Made by a program: the position numbers and the translations under genes. A stretch of 64,000 nucleotides of DNA from Wocania ichthyoenteri Th78 (GTDB lineage Bacteria; Bacteroidota; Bacteroidia; Flavobacteriales; Flavobacteriaceae): contig NZ_KN525716.1 in assembly GCF_000789235.1 (NCBI RefSeq), forward strand, positions 960,071-1,024,070, read 5' to 3'. Below, piece by piece: positions 50,070 to 61,707 of the stretch; the stretch's first letter is position 1, and each line of letters opens with the position of its first letter. The notes beneath the pieces are model-generated. The model had not been told where the DNA came from and made no database searches. It worked only from the letters and a program-made list of their open reading frames with translations.

Positions 50070-51713
50070 CTAATTCTTTATAAATTTAAAAGACTTTACG
50101 TTGTTTTTAGATTTAGCATTGATAATGTAAATGCCTTTTGATAATGAAGAAATATCAACCTGATTATTGGCACTATTAATTGAATACTGCAAAATCTGCT
50201 TGCCTAAAACATCAAAAAAGGTAATTGTTAACTTGTTTTCGATTGAAGGTATTTTAAAGTAAATAAACTCTTTTCCAGGATTAGGATAAATTGATATATC
50301 ATTCATCTTTCCAAAATCATCAACCGATAATGAACTATTAAGTGCATCCATTAAATTAGGAATACCATAACCCAATTGAAAATCTGGAGTACTAAATTGA
50401 GAACCCGATTCTCGAACCAACTGCATAATTTCAGCATTCGTTTTATTTGGTAAGGCTTGCATTAAACATGCAATCCCACCAGCTAAAATTGGTGAACTAA
50501 ATGATGTTCCATTATTAGTACCAATACTGTTACTAGGATTTATTACAGCAGACGACTGACCTTGAGCAACTACATCTGGCTTTTGAGAAGGCTGAGTAGC
50601 ACTACCGACAGAGCTAAATGTGGCATAACTCCCAGCCGAATTTACAGCACCAATAGCTAATGTATATTGAGAATCGGCAGGCGCACCAACACCAGAATCC
50701 CCTTCATTACCAGCAGAAGTAACCAATAACAAACCTTTTTCAAAAGCAATGTTAGCTCCTTTAGTAATAAAAGCTGTATTACCATCCATTTGAGCTGAAG
50801 TATAACTGTAATTCGGGTAATTTGGAGAATAATCTTTATAACCCAAAGATGTGTTTATTAAATCTACCCCCAAGCTATCTGCTCGCTCAACAGCTTCAAC
50901 CCAATAACTTTCTTCAATAGGGTTTTCGTCACTACTATCTTCAGTTATAAATAAATAATATGATGCATCTGGTGCAGTACCTACATAACTATTTAAAATA
51001 TAACCAGCCATAGTACTTAAAACTTGAGTACCATGTGAACTGGAAGTATTAGCATAAACATCTGGGTTTCTGCTTACAAAATCATAACCCCCTAGTAAAT
51101 CTCCAGCATCCCTTATACGCTGAAAAGCCCCCATTATATTCACATTTATAAATCCCGCATCAAGTATTGCAATCGTAACACCGTCGCCTGTATAATCTGC
51201 AACATGTAAATCATCAACATTAATCATATCTACTTGATTTTGAGTATTGCCATAAGTAAAATTTACAAATGCTTTTTCAACTTCAAATTTATCCTTGATT
51301 TTAAATATTGCTTTTTCTTTAATTATTTTAGTAGTATTTAAACTTTTATCAGCAAAATCAATGCGGTCTAAAAACGATGATGTTGATGGGTTTATTCGCA
51401 AATCATTTATATTGGTTTCAGTTCCCCTAATGTGTACCGCATTAAACCATTTAGACTTTGCCATAACTGTAATTCCCGTGGCATTTTTTAGTGCTGTAAT
51501 ATATAATTCGTTTACTGGAACGTCTCTAACATCAATTGTTACCCCGTGTTTAGCTTTTCTATCAATGGCCTTTTGGGTAAGAAATGCTGAAGGATCGTTA
51601 ATGGGATACGTATCGGTAGGTTTGTCTGTTAAATATACCCAAGCATCTTCTTGTTGGGCAAATAAAAAAAACTGAAAATTTAAAATGCAAAAAAGGAATA
51701 ATTTCTTCGCCAT
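50070..51713 (-). CDS. Secreted S8 subtilisin-like protease with type IX sorting domain
   Basis: The 547-residue protein starts KKLFLFCILNFQFFLFAQ, a signal peptide. The catalytic triad is visible as VTIAILDAGFI (Asp), TSSSHGTQVLSTMAG (His) and TNNGTSFSSPILAGG (Ser), in the order D-H-S over residues about 180-405. The C-terminal 75 residues (ISIYPNPGKEFIYFKI, then SSLSKGIYIINAKS) are a type A T9SS sorting domain, so the protease is exported by the type IX system and probably attached to the cell surface. It lies between mnmA and the monooxygenase gene. Confidence 0.93.
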   Translation of the reverse strand: MAKKLFLFCILNFQFFLFAQQEDAWVYLTDKPTDTYPINDPSAFLTQKAIDRKAKHGVTIDVRDVPVNELYITALKNATGITVMAKSKWFNAVHIRGTETNINDLRINPSTSSFLDRIDFADKSLNTTKIIKEKAIFKIKDKFEVEKAFVNFTYGNTQNQVDMINVDDLHVADYTGDGVTIAILDAGFINVNIMGAFQRIRDAGDLLGGYDFVSRNPDVYANTSSSHGTQVLSTMAGYILNSYVGTAPDASYYLFITEDSSDENPIEESYWVEAVERADSLGVDLINTSLGYKDYSPNYPNYSYTSAQMDGNTAFITKGANIAFEKGLLLVTSAGNEGDSGVGAPADSQYTLAIGAVNSAGSYATFSSVGSATQPSQKPDVVAQGQSSAVINPSNSIGTNNGTSFSSPILAGGIACLMQALPNKTNAEIMQLVRESGSQFSTPDFQLGYGIPNLMDALNSSLSVDDFGKMNDISIYPNPGKEFIYFKIPSIENKLTITFFDVLGKQILQYSINSANNQVDISSLSKGIYIINAKSKNNVKSFKFIKN

Positions 51714-51734
51714 AATTGGTGTTTTATTGGCAAT

Positions 51735-52922
51735 TTACGAAATTACTCCAGAACCTATTAATTCATCATTTAAATACCAAGCTACGAACTGCCCTTCGGT
51801 AATGGCAGATTGTAATGCTTCAAACTCAACATACAATCCACTGTCTACTTTGTGTAAAGTTGCTTTTTGAAGTGATTGACGGTAACGTATTCTAGCATTA
51901 ACCTGCATAGTTTCATCAACTTTTAAAGCTAAATCTTCACGAACCCAATGCAATTCTTCATTAGTAACAAACAGGGCTTTTTTGTATAAACCTGGATGCG
52001 CTTTACCTTGTCCGGTATAAATTATATTCTCATTTACATCGGTATCAATTACAAATAAAGGTTCAACCGTTCCGCCAACAGCAAGCCCTTTACGTTGCCC
52101 TTTTGTAAAATAATGTGCCCCTTGATGTTTGCCAACAATTTTGCCGTCTTCTATTTTATAATCAATTTTTCTGGACAAATATTTTAGTTTTTCTTCTTCA
52201 GATTGAAATTCTGGAATCGTTTCATTAAAAAATTCCTGTTCTTTTGAAACCTCGACAATAACACCTTCTTTTGGTTTAAGTTGCTGCTGTAAAAAATCTG
52301 GTAGTTTTACTTTACCTATAAAGCAAAGTCCTTGAGAATCTTTCTTTTCAGCTGTAACTAAATCTAATTTAGTGGCTATATCTCTAACTTCTGGTTTTGT
52401 TAATTCGCCGATAGGAAATAACGATTTTGCCAATTGCTCTTGCGATAATTGGCATAAAAAATACGACTGATCTTTATTATCATCAACTCCAGCAAGTAAT
52501 TGATAAATATCTTTACCATTTTTTTGAATAGTTCCTTTTCTGCAATAATGCCCCGTAGCAACATAATCTGCACCAAGTTCTAAAGCAATCTTCATAAAAA
52601 CATCAAACTTAATCTCTCTATTACAAAGTACATCTGGGTTTGGTGTTCTGCCTTTTTCGTATTCGTTAAACATATAATCTACAATACGCTCTTTATATTG
52701 CTCGCTTAAATCTACTGTTTGAAAAGGTATTCCTAATTTTTCAGCAACTAACATGGCATCGTTACTATCGTCTAACCAAGGACATTCGTTAGAAATGGTA
52801 ACAGAATCGTCATGCCAGTTTTTCATAAACAAACCTATAACCTCATACCCTTGCTGCTTTAACAAATAAGCTGCAACACTAGAGTCTACACCACCTGAAA
52901 GCCCTATTATTACTCGTTTCAT
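51735..52922 (-). CDS. mnmA: tRNA-specific 2-thiouridylase MnmA
   Basis: MnmA makes the 2-thio group of wobble uridine 34 in tRNA for Lys, Glu and Gln, using ATP and a persulfide relay. The 395-residue protein has the PP-loop [18 protein letters not shown] at the start, [15 protein letters not shown] near residue 95 (catalytic Cys) and [17 protein letters not shown] near residue 200 (second Cys), with a C-terminal beta-barrel. Length is normal. A TATCTTTG -7 box lies upstream at 52946-52939. The subtilase gene follows after 21 bases. Confidence 0.95.
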   Translation of the reverse strand: MKRVIIGLSGGVDSSVAAYLLKQQGYEVIGLFMKNWHDDSVTISNECPWLDDSNDAMLVAEKLGIPFQTVDLSEQYKERIVDYMFNEYEKGRTPNPDVLCNREIKFDVFMKIALELGADYVATGHYCRKGTIQKNGKDIYQLLAGVDDNKDQSYFLCQLSQEQLAKSLFPIGELTKPEVRDIATKLDLVTAEKKDSQGLCFIGKVKLPDFLQQQLKPKEGVIVEVSKEQEFFNETIPEFQSEEEKLKYLSRKIDYKIEDGKIVGKHQGAHYFTKGQRKGLAVGGTVEPLFVIDTDVNENIIYTGQGKAHPGLYKKALFVTNEELHWVREDLALKVDETMQVNARIRYRQSLQKATLHKVDSGLYVEFEALQSAITEGQFVAWYLNDELIGSGVIS

Positions 52923-53040
52923 AATTAAAAATTGGCTACAAAGATAAGCATAAATAAAGAAAATTAGAGTTTTTATAGCCTTATGAAAACATCGATGAAA
53001 TACATTTTGTTTATTTTTTTCAAAAAAAGTTTGAACAAAA

Positions 53041-53073
53041 TTTGAATTTATGTTTAACTTTTATTTATATTTG
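53041..53073 (+). promoter_or_regulatory. Promoter of the fasciclin lipoprotein gene
   Basis: TTTG at 53041-53044 and TATATTTG at 53066-53073 are 21 bases apart, a good Bacteroidota promoter. The -7 box ends 26 bases before the ATG at 53100. Confidence 0.7.
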
Positions 53074-53099
53074 TTGAACAAAATAAAAATCATAAAAAA

Positions 53100-55391
53100 A
53101 TGAAAACATTAACAGCATTAAAAAAAGTAGTACTGCTTACTCTAGTAGCAGCATTTTCACTCTCATGTAGTGATGACGATAATCCAGTTCTGTTTAAAGT
53201 ACAAGATAACATTGTAGGGATAGCATCTGTTAATTCAGATCTAAGCAGTTTAGTAGCTGCATTACAACGTGCAGACCTTGTAGAAACATTAAACGGAAGT
53301 GAAAAATTTACCGTATTTGCACCAACAAATGAAGCATTTTCTAAATTTTTATCAGACAACGGTTTTGCAAGTTTGGATGATGTACCTGCGGATGTATTAA
53401 AACAAGTATTATTAAATCATGTAATCTCTGGAGATTTAAAATCATCTGGTTTAACTAAGGGGTACGGTAAAACTTTAGCAACAGAAGCATCTACTCAAAG
53501 CAATTTAAGTATTTACATAAACACTGCGTCTGGTGTTAATTTGAATGGCGTTTCAGATGTTGTAACTGCAGATATTGACGCGACAAACGGTGTTATCCAT
53601 ATAGTGGATGCTGTAATAGGTTTACCAACTGTTGTTGATTTTGCTTTAGCTGACAATACTTTTTCTATATTAGTATCAGCTCTAACTAGAAGCGATTTAA
53701 CATTCGATTATGTTACCACGCTGTCAACTCCAAACGGTACAGCTCCTGCTCCATTTACAGTGTTTGCACCAACAAATGATGCCTTTGTAAGTTTATTATC
53801 AGAGCTTGGAGCATCATCTTTAGATGATATTGATGAACCAACTCTGAAAGCAACCTTAGATTTACACGCAGTAGCTGGTGCAAACGTACTTGCTTCAAAT
53901 TTAACTGATAATATGACGGTAGCTACCTTAGGTGGCGATATAACAGCTAACGTAACTGGCGGCGCTACATTAACTGATTCAAACGGAAGAGTAAGCATGA
54001 TAGTAGTTACAGATGTGCAAGCTGCTAACGGTGTTATACATGTAATTGATAAAGTAGTTTTACCAAAACTACCTGAAAATATAGTTAGTAAAGCTTATAA
54101 TACTCCCGAATTAAGTATTCTATATGCTGCTTTACAGGCTGCTGATGGCGATTTAGCAAACGTACTTTCTGGAGAAGGTCCTTTTACAGTATTAGCTCCA
54201 ACTAATGATGCCTTTGCAGCTTTTTTAACAGACAATAATTTTGCGGCTTTAGGTGATGTACCAACTGATGTTTTAGCACAAGTACTTTTAAACCATGTAA
54301 TTGATGGAAGCGTAATGTCTACAGATTTAGTTGCCGCTGGATCTGGTTACACATCAACTATGGCAACAGGTGCAGGCGATAATAAAATGAGTATTTTTTA
54401 TAATACTTCTAGCGGTGTACAATTTAATGGAATTTCAACAGTTTCAACTGCTGATGTAGAGGCGACTAATGGTGTAGTTCATATAGTTGATAAAGTAATA
54501 GGATTACCAACAGTTGTAGATCATGCTTTAGCAAATCCAAGCTTTAGCAATTTAGTTGCCGCTTTAGGTGCTGCCGATGGCGATTTAGTAAACGTATTAA
54601 GCGGAGCTGGACCATTTACAGTATTAGCACCAGACGATGCTGCATTTGCAACATTCTTAAACGGAACACCTTTGGCTAATGTACCTACTGATGCTCTATC
54701 TAATATATTATTAAACCATGTTTTAAGCGGCGTAACTATGTCAACCGATTTAGTTACTGCGGGTGCTGGATATACAAGCACGAATGCTACTGGTCCAGGA
54801 ATGAGCAATTTAAGTTTATACTATAACACAGATAATGGTGTTGTTTTTAATGGTGTTTCTACTGTTGCTGCCGCCGATGTAGTTGCAAGCAATGGTATTA
54901 TACATGCTGTTGATGCAGTAATAGGTATTCCAACTGTAGTAACATTTGCAGTGGCAGATCCTAATTTTTCAACTCTAGTTACTGCCCTAACTACATTAAC
55001 TCCAACTACAGATTTTCCTGCAGTTTTATCAAGAACAGAAGGTATGAATGGTGATGGTATTAATCCGAATTTCACAGTGTTTGCACCAACTAATGCTGCT
55101 TTTGATGCGTTAGCAAGTATTCCAGAAGAAGCTGCGTTAACACAAGTATTATTGCATCATGTTATTGGAGGTGCAAATGTAACTTCTGGAGATTTAACTC
55201 CAAATGGAGATACTGTTGCTGCAAGTTTACAAGGCGACAACATTACGGTTACATTACCAGCAACTGGTGATAACATTGCTGATATTACCGATGGCGCTGG
55301 AAACTCTGATATTGGCATTGTAGCGGTAGATGTTCAGGCTGGTAATGGAGTAATACATGTAGTAAATAAAGTTTTACTACCAAGTAATTAA
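53100..55391 (+). CDS. Surface lipoprotein with five fasciclin (FAS1) domains
   Basis: The 763-residue protein starts MKTLTALKKVVLLTLVAAFS, then LSCSDDDNP, a lipoprotein signal with an acidic run after the Cys that in Bacteroidota marks surface export. Five FAS1 domains follow, each with a FTVFAPTNEAF-type H1 box and a VIHIVDAVIGLP-type H2 box, at roughly 38-172, 175-318, 322-470, 474-612 and 616-763. Domains 1, 3 and 4 are closest to each other, suggesting recent duplication. FAS1 domains mediate adhesion. The gene has its own promoter and terminator. Confidence 0.93.
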   Translation: MKTLTALKKVVLLTLVAAFSLSCSDDDNPVLFKVQDNIVGIASVNSDLSSLVAALQRADLVETLNGSEKFTVFAPTNEAFSKFLSDNGFASLDDVPADVLKQVLLNHVISGDLKSSGLTKGYGKTLATEASTQSNLSIYINTASGVNLNGVSDVVTADIDATNGVIHIVDAVIGLPTVVDFALADNTFSILVSALTRSDLTFDYVTTLSTPNGTAPAPFTVFAPTNDAFVSLLSELGASSLDDIDEPTLKATLDLHAVAGANVLASNLTDNMTVATLGGDITANVTGGATLTDSNGRVSMIVVTDVQAANGVIHVIDKVVLPKLPENIVSKAYNTPELSILYAALQAADGDLANVLSGEGPFTVLAPTNDAFAAFLTDNNFAALGDVPTDVLAQVLLNHVIDGSVMSTDLVAAGSGYTSTMATGAGDNKMSIFYNTSSGVQFNGISTVSTADVEATNGVVHIVDKVIGLPTVVDHALANPSFSNLVAALGAADGDLVNVLSGAGPFTVLAPDDAAFATFLNGTPLANVPTDALSNILLNHVLSGVTMSTDLVTAGAGYTSTNATGPGMSNLSLYYNTDNGVVFNGVSTVAAADVVASNGIIHAVDAVIGIPTVVTFAVADPNFSTLVTALTTLTPTTDFPAVLSRTEGMNGDGINPNFTVFAPTNAAFDALASIPEEAALTQVLLHHVIGGANVTSGDLTPNGDTVAASLQGDNITVTLPATGDNIADITDGAGNSDIGIVAVDVQAGNGVIHVVNKVLLPSN

Positions 55392-55413
55392 AAATAAAAA
55401 ACAGCGATATAAA

Positions 55414-55524
55414 ATGGTGAAGCTCTGCAACTTTAAAAGACACATACAATTTAACATTACCGCTGTTAATGTGAAATTAACAAATTGTATAACCAAAAGC
55501 TATTTTAGAGTTGCATTTCACCAT
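55414..55524. repeat. Long imperfect dyad after the fasciclin gene
   Basis: Outer arms ATGGTGAA (55414) and TTTCACCAT (55516-55524), next TGCAACT and AGTTGCA, then inner arms ATACAATTT (55444) and AAATTGTAT (55482-55490), nest inside one another, with ACATTACCGCTGTTAATGT at the centre. The gap otherwise holds only the terminator at 55609. It could be an RNA structure or a small repeat element. Confidence 0.6.
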
Positions 55525-55608
55525 AAACAAAATTAAAGTATTTGATTTAGTTAAGTTAGTTTGGTTATTAGATTGTAGACAGGGAAAATACTTGTCTATG
55601 AAAAAGAG

Positions 55609-55638
55609 GAGGCTGCCCATTAGGGCAGTCTCTATTTT
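55609..55638 (+). terminator. Intrinsic terminator between converging genes
   Basis: GAGGCTGCCC-ATTA-GGGCAGTCTC forms a ten-pair stem with one G-T pair, followed by TATTTTT on the plus strand. On the minus side an A-rich run precedes the stem, so it may also stop the converging gene's transcript. Confidence 0.85.
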
Positions 55639-56336
55639 TATTCCTTTTTAATGTACTTAGGTTTATAAGTAAAATCTTTTTTATCAATCAATTTACCATT
55701 TTCATAGTATTTCCAGATACCATGCTTCTTTCCTTTTTTATATTGCCCTTCTGTAATTAATTCACCTTTAGGATTATAATATTTTGAAACTCCGTGTAAT
55801 TCTCCGTTCTCATAAATAAATTCTTTTAGAACAATATTCTTTTCCGAATACCAAACTGAAATACCATCTAATTTTCCGTTTTTATAGGTTTGCTTTTCAG
55901 CAATCTGTCCGTTTTCATAATACACAAAGCGTTCTCCATCTAAGACGCCTTTAGAATTGTAATGTTCTAATGTGAGTAAATTATCATTTCTATTTTGATA
56001 GTATTTCCATTCGCCTATATAGGTTTTTCCATTCATTTGTCCTTCGCTAATAAGCTTGCCTTTGGAAGATAAAAACTTTACATAAGCTTTATTGTCAGTT
56101 TTATTAAACTGTTTTGTCGCAGTTAAAACTGCTTTCTTTTTTATGTTTTTATAAAACTTAAACAACCCTATTTCTTTACCGTGAAAAAATTCGCCTTCGT
56201 ACCTTAAAACATTGGTGTCTTGAAATGTTTTTTTCCAAATACCATGGCGTTTTCCGTTGGCATCAAATTGGTTTATACTTTGTGCAAAAGTTAGTGAGCT
56301 AATAAAAAACAATAAGTAAATAAATGTATGTTTCAT
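55638..56336 (-). CDS. Secreted MORN-repeat protein (YwqK-like)
   Basis: The 232-residue protein begins MKHTFIYLLFFISSLTFAQS, a signal peptide. It has about eight MORN-type repeats: GKRHGIWKKTF, EGEFFHGKEIGLFKFY, GEWKYYQNR, GERFVYYENGQIAEKQTYKN, GISVWYSEK, GVSKYYNPKGELITEGQYKK and GKKHGIWKYYENGKL. Proteins of this kind are often labelled YwqK-family antitoxin, but a secreted copy is more likely an envelope protein. No catalytic site is seen. Confidence 0.85.
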   Translation of the reverse strand: MKHTFIYLLFFISSLTFAQSINQFDANGKRHGIWKKTFQDTNVLRYEGEFFHGKEIGLFKFYKNIKKKAVLTATKQFNKTDNKAYVKFLSSKGKLISEGQMNGKTYIGEWKYYQNRNDNLLTLEHYNSKGVLDGERFVYYENGQIAEKQTYKNGKLDGISVWYSEKNIVLKEFIYENGELHGVSKYYNPKGELITEGQYKKGKKHGIWKYYENGKLIDKKDFTYKPKYIKKE

Positions 56337-56504
56337 TTTTTAATGATTTATGTAATACTAACGAAAAATATTATCAAAATGTATATTACAAAAAAGCTGC
56401 CAAACATTTAATTTGACAGCTTTTAAAGTTTTTAATGTGAATCTGAAATACTGAAATAAATTCAGCACAGGCGAGTTCAGATTAGCGAACACCAATTATT
56501 TATA

Positions 56505-58400
56505 TTACTTACGTTTTTGTTGCGCTTGTTTTTGTTTTTCAGCCTGTTCCATCATTTCAGCCATTTTTTTCTGAAAACGACCTTGCTTTTTAGGCTTCTT
56601 TTTATTCTCTTGAATTTGTGCATGAATTTTATCTTCGTCAAGAATATAATTCTTAATCACTAATATAATTCCGATACTAATTAAGTTAGAAATGAAGTAG
56701 TATAAACTTAAACCTGATGCGTAGTTATTAAAGAAAAACAGCATCATTATTGGTGAGAAGTACATCATATACTTCATCATTTTACCCATATCTGGCATCC
56801 CTTCTTGTGTTGGTTGCGATGCCATTTGTTGGCCTGTTGTTAAACGCATATAAAAGAAAATAGCTATAGATGCCAATATTGGAAATAAACTAACATGGTC
56901 TCCATAAAATGGAATATGGAATGGTAATTCTGCAATGGTATCATAAGATGATAAATCTTTTACCCAAAGGAAGCTTTTTTGACGCAAATCGAAAGCCGAT
57001 GGAAAAAATTGAAACAACGCATAAAATACAGGTAATTGTATTAGTGCTGGCATACAACCTGCCATTGGGCTCGCACCTGCTTTTGTTTGTAATGCTAAAG
57101 TTTCTTGTTGTGCTTTTGCTTTATTATTTTTATGTTTTTCGCGAATCTCATCTAACTCTGGCTTTAAAATTTTAAGTTTTGCCTGTGACAAAAACTGCTT
57201 GTATTGCACAAAAGACATAATCAGCTTTATCAATATTGTCATCACAATAATAGCAATCCCGTAAGGTAAAAAGCCTCCTAAAAACCCAAATAAAGGAATA
57301 AAAAGGTAACGGTTAATCCATCCAAAAATTCCCCAACCTAACGGTACAATTTCATCTAAATTTCTATTGTAACTATTTAATACTTTATAGTCACTTGGAC
57401 CATAATACCAATCCATGGTCTTGTTTATTTCACCACCAGCTAGTTCTAAAGGTAATGTAGTAGTAAAAGCTTTAGTATATACAGTATCAATCTCTTCGTC
57501 TTGAACTAAATTTTGAGATAAAAATCTCCCTGTTTTAAAAGGCGCATCGGCTAATAATATGGATGTAAAGAAATGCTGTTTAAATGCTACATAACTTACA
57601 TCTTCTGCGATATCTTCGGTACTTTCTTGTTGCCCTAGATAATCATCTTTACCATCTTCATACTCAAAAACAACCTCGGTATATCTATTCTCGTAAGAAA
57701 TACTTTTTGCATGACGGTAGGTTTTTAAATTCCAATCTAAATTTACAGCTTGAGAACTATTAATAACATCGCTTAAACCTTGAGAACGGATGGTAAAATC
57801 CATCATGTAATCGCCTTCTTTAATCTCATAACGATATTCTAAAAATTTAGAATCTGATACTTTAAGCTTCATTGAAACTACTGTAATCTCTCCATTTTTT
57901 GCTACAGATGGCTCGAAATACAAATCTTTAGTATTTAGTGTTCTACTATCTAGCGTACCGAAATTGATATTGAAAGCGGCATTATTATCTTTTATCAAAT
58001 AGATAGGAACTGAATCGAAATCTACAAATTTCTTTAATTTAACTTCTGACAGATACCCTCCTTTATTATTGAATTTCAAAGCTAATAAATCGCTTTCTAC
58101 AACAGTTTCTTTATCTGATGCATTGGCTGCTGAATAAGCAAAAGCTCCTAATTTATTTTGTAGATTGATTAATTTTAAAGAATCTGAAACTGTTGGCACA
58201 CTATAATCTTGGACAGTAGTTACCTTAGCTTCTTCTGGTATTTCAGCCTTCTTTTCAGCTTCAACTTGTTCTTGTTTTGCTTTTTCTTGAGCTTCTAATT
58301 CTTCTGGTGTTGGTTGGTTTTGCCAAAGCCAAAACATCATTATTCCAAAAATAAGCACGAAACCTATTATCGAATTAATGTCTAGTTTTTTTTCTTCCAT
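56505..58400 (-). CDS. yidC: Membrane protein insertase YidC
   Basis: YidC inserts proteins into the inner membrane, alone or with Sec. The 631-residue protein has an N-terminal helix (IIGFVLIFGIMMFWLWQNQP), a large periplasmic domain (about 80-360), and a C-terminal core of five helices with YGIAIIVMTILIKLIMSF, MAGCMPALIQLPVFYALFQF and GLSLYYFISNLISIGIILVI. The basic tail (KPKKQGRFQKKMAEMMEQ) is typical for ribosome contact. Length is usual for the phylum. pyrG is 135 bases upstream on the same strand and may share its transcript. Confidence 0.96.
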   Translation of the reverse strand: MEEKKLDINSIIGFVLIFGIMMFWLWQNQPTPEELEAQEKAKQEQVEAEKKAEIPEEAKVTTVQDYSVPTVSDSLKLINLQNKLGAFAYSAANASDKETVVESDLLALKFNNKGGYLSEVKLKKFVDFDSVPIYLIKDNNAAFNINFGTLDSRTLNTKDLYFEPSVAKNGEITVVSMKLKVSDSKFLEYRYEIKEGDYMMDFTIRSQGLSDVINSSQAVNLDWNLKTYRHAKSISYENRYTEVVFEYEDGKDDYLGQQESTEDIAEDVSYVAFKQHFFTSILLADAPFKTGRFLSQNLVQDEEIDTVYTKAFTTTLPLELAGGEINKTMDWYYGPSDYKVLNSYNRNLDEIVPLGWGIFGWINRYLFIPLFGFLGGFLPYGIAIIVMTILIKLIMSFVQYKQFLSQAKLKILKPELDEIREKHKNNKAKAQQETLALQTKAGASPMAGCMPALIQLPVFYALFQFFPSAFDLRQKSFLWVKDLSSYDTIAELPFHIPFYGDHVSLFPILASIAIFFYMRLTTGQQMASQPTQEGMPDMGKMMKYMMYFSPIMMLFFFNNYASGLSLYYFISNLISIGIILVIKNYILDEDKIHAQIQENKKKPKKQGRFQKKMAEMMEQAEKQKQAQQKRK

Positions 58401-58535
58401 ATTTTAATTTGTGTCATTCTGATTAAAATGCAAAATCTCAAAATAAGATATTTTGCTTTACCCAATTATGACAAGCTTAATTTTATAATAAACAATATTA
58501 CAACAGCAATTGATTAATCAATAAGCTATCCAACT

Positions 58536-60218
<1,683 letters not shown>

Positions 60219-60469
60219 TTATTTAGTTATTCTTATTAACAAAAAAGTCGTTTAAAAATTGGCAATCTTATAGCCTATCAATTCCTATAAAATCTATAGA
60301 TATAATAATATCTTGAAGTTTAAAACATTTATCTATAATTTTATTTAAAACTTTCTTGACACATTTCTAATTCTTAATCGTCTTACTTTAAAATAAAGTA
60401 AAAAAAAATGCAATAGATTAAAAAAATTGCGTCTTTATAATAGAAGAGCCTTTAAAAAGAGTCTTTTAA

Positions 60470-61015
60470 ATGAATCATCAATCAGAAAACAATAAAAAGC
60501 TTAATGCGTTTTTTAATGAGGAATACACATCTCTTAAAACTTATGTAAGCTCAAATATTAAGGCTAGTATTAACAGAGATGCGGAGGACATTATTCAAGA
60601 TGTAGCTTTAAAACTGTTTACTGGTGCTGATAGATATTCTCCTATAAACAATGTGGCAAGTTTTGTTTACAGAGCACTAAAAAATAAGGTTATTGACGTC
60701 ATGAGAACATCAAAGAAAAATAGAGTTGATTATGACACCCAAAATGAAAATAAGCTAATAGAATTTGCATCAATTATTTATGAATCTGCAGATAATTCAT
60801 ATCCTGAGCAAATGAAAGAAGCACTGAAATCAGCTATTTTAGGCTTAAAACCAGACTATAAAAATATTATTATAGCTATTGATTTTGAAGGTTATACTTA
60901 CAAAGAGATTGAAAAAGAAACAGGTATTCCAATAGGCACTTTAATGTCTAGACGCCACAGAGCTATTTCGCTTTTGTACAAAAAATTGAAACATAAAAAA
61001 GAAATTATTAATTAA
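60470..61015 (+). CDS. ECF-type sigma factor
   Basis: The 181-residue protein has region 2 (INRDAEDIIQDVALKLFTG and VASFVYRALKNKVIDVMRTS, residues about 33-80) and region 4 (LKPDYKNIIIAIDFEGYTYK and EIEKETGIPIGTLMSRRHRA, residues about 125-165). It is cytoplasmic. It heads a three-gene run with a membrane protein 12 bases downstream and a small metal-chaperone-like protein. No classical anti-sigma factor is visible, so the membrane protein may serve that role. No clear promoter was found upstream. Confidence 0.88.
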   Translation: MNHQSENNKKLNAFFNEEYTSLKTYVSSNIKASINRDAEDIIQDVALKLFTGADRYSPINNVASFVYRALKNKVIDVMRTSKKNRVDYDTQNENKLIEFASIIYESADNSYPEQMKEALKSAILGLKPDYKNIIIAIDFEGYTYKEIEKETGIPIGTLMSRRHRAISLLYKKLKHKKEIIN

Positions 61016-61026
61016 AACAAACAAAC

Positions 61027-61416
61027 ATGTCAAATTACTTTAAACATAAATTTCGCGGTAAATCTCCTGGAGAAATTATAGGAATGATAATTTTTGGAGG
61101 TATTTTTATAACTGGGTTAGCCATACTATTTGGTTTTATAATAATGTGGTTATGGAATTGGTTGATGCCTATGATATTTGGGCTTACAACCCTTACGTTT
61201 TGGGAAGCCGCTGGTATTTTTATACTCTTTAAAATATTGCTTGGTGGTTGTAATTTTGGTGGCGATGGTAATTCATCTAAAAAATCAAAACATTATTGTA
61301 ATGAAGGTGGTAAAAGAGAATTTTCTAAATGGAAACATTATGACAGTTTCTGGAAAGAGGAAGGCAATAAAGCTTACGAAGAATATTTAGAGCGTATAAA
61401 CAAAGAAGATATTTAA
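61027..61416 (+). CDS. Small membrane protein in sigma-factor operon
   Basis: The 129-residue protein has two hydrophobic segments (IIGMIIFGGIFITGLAILFG with FIIMWLWNWLMPMIFG, and WEAAGIFILFKILLGG), then a soluble tail with two Cys separated in GGCNFGG and HYCNEGG and a charged end. The pattern resembles small membrane partners of ECF sigma factors in Bacteroidota, but the family is not recognised. It ends one base before the next gene. Confidence 0.8.
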   Translation: MSNYFKHKFRGKSPGEIIGMIIFGGIFITGLAILFGFIIMWLWNWLMPMIFGLTTLTFWEAAGIFILFKILLGGCNFGGDGNSSKKSKHYCNEGGKREFSKWKHYDSFWKEEGNKAYEEYLERINKEDI

Positions 61417-61671
61417 ATGATTAATTTCTTTTACCAAAATAATACGTTGCATACAAAGCTTTTAATATTAAAAACTGATATTAAGACTAGTGAAAAAGTT
61501 AAAATTATAGAACCTTTTTTAAACAATCATTCTAGGATTATAAAATGGTCAATAGATATTGAAGATATAGATAATGTTTTAAAAATTGAGGTTAATTACA
61601 ATTTGGAAGAGGAAGATTTAATTACCCAAATTAAGAAAATAGGATTCTATTGTGATACTTTAGCTGATTAA
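61417..61671 (+). CDS. HMA-like small protein without metal-binding cysteines
   Basis: The 84-residue protein has a beta-alpha-beta-beta-alpha-beta pattern: LLILKTDIKTSEKVKIIEPF, IIKWSIDIEDIDNVLKIEVN and LITQIKKIGFYCDTLAD. This mirrors heavy-metal-associated domains of copper chaperones, where the loop normally has CxxC; here it has TDIKTSEK, so metal binding is unlikely. It starts one base after the membrane protein stop. A regulatory or protein-interaction role in the sigma-factor operon is possible. Confidence 0.65.
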   Translation: MINFFYQNNTLHTKLLILKTDIKTSEKVKIIEPFLNNHSRIIKWSIDIEDIDNVLKIEVNYNLEEEDLITQIKKIGFYCDTLAD

Positions 61672-61707
61672 TTATTAAATACGCAACTAATTAATAACCT
61701 AAGACAC

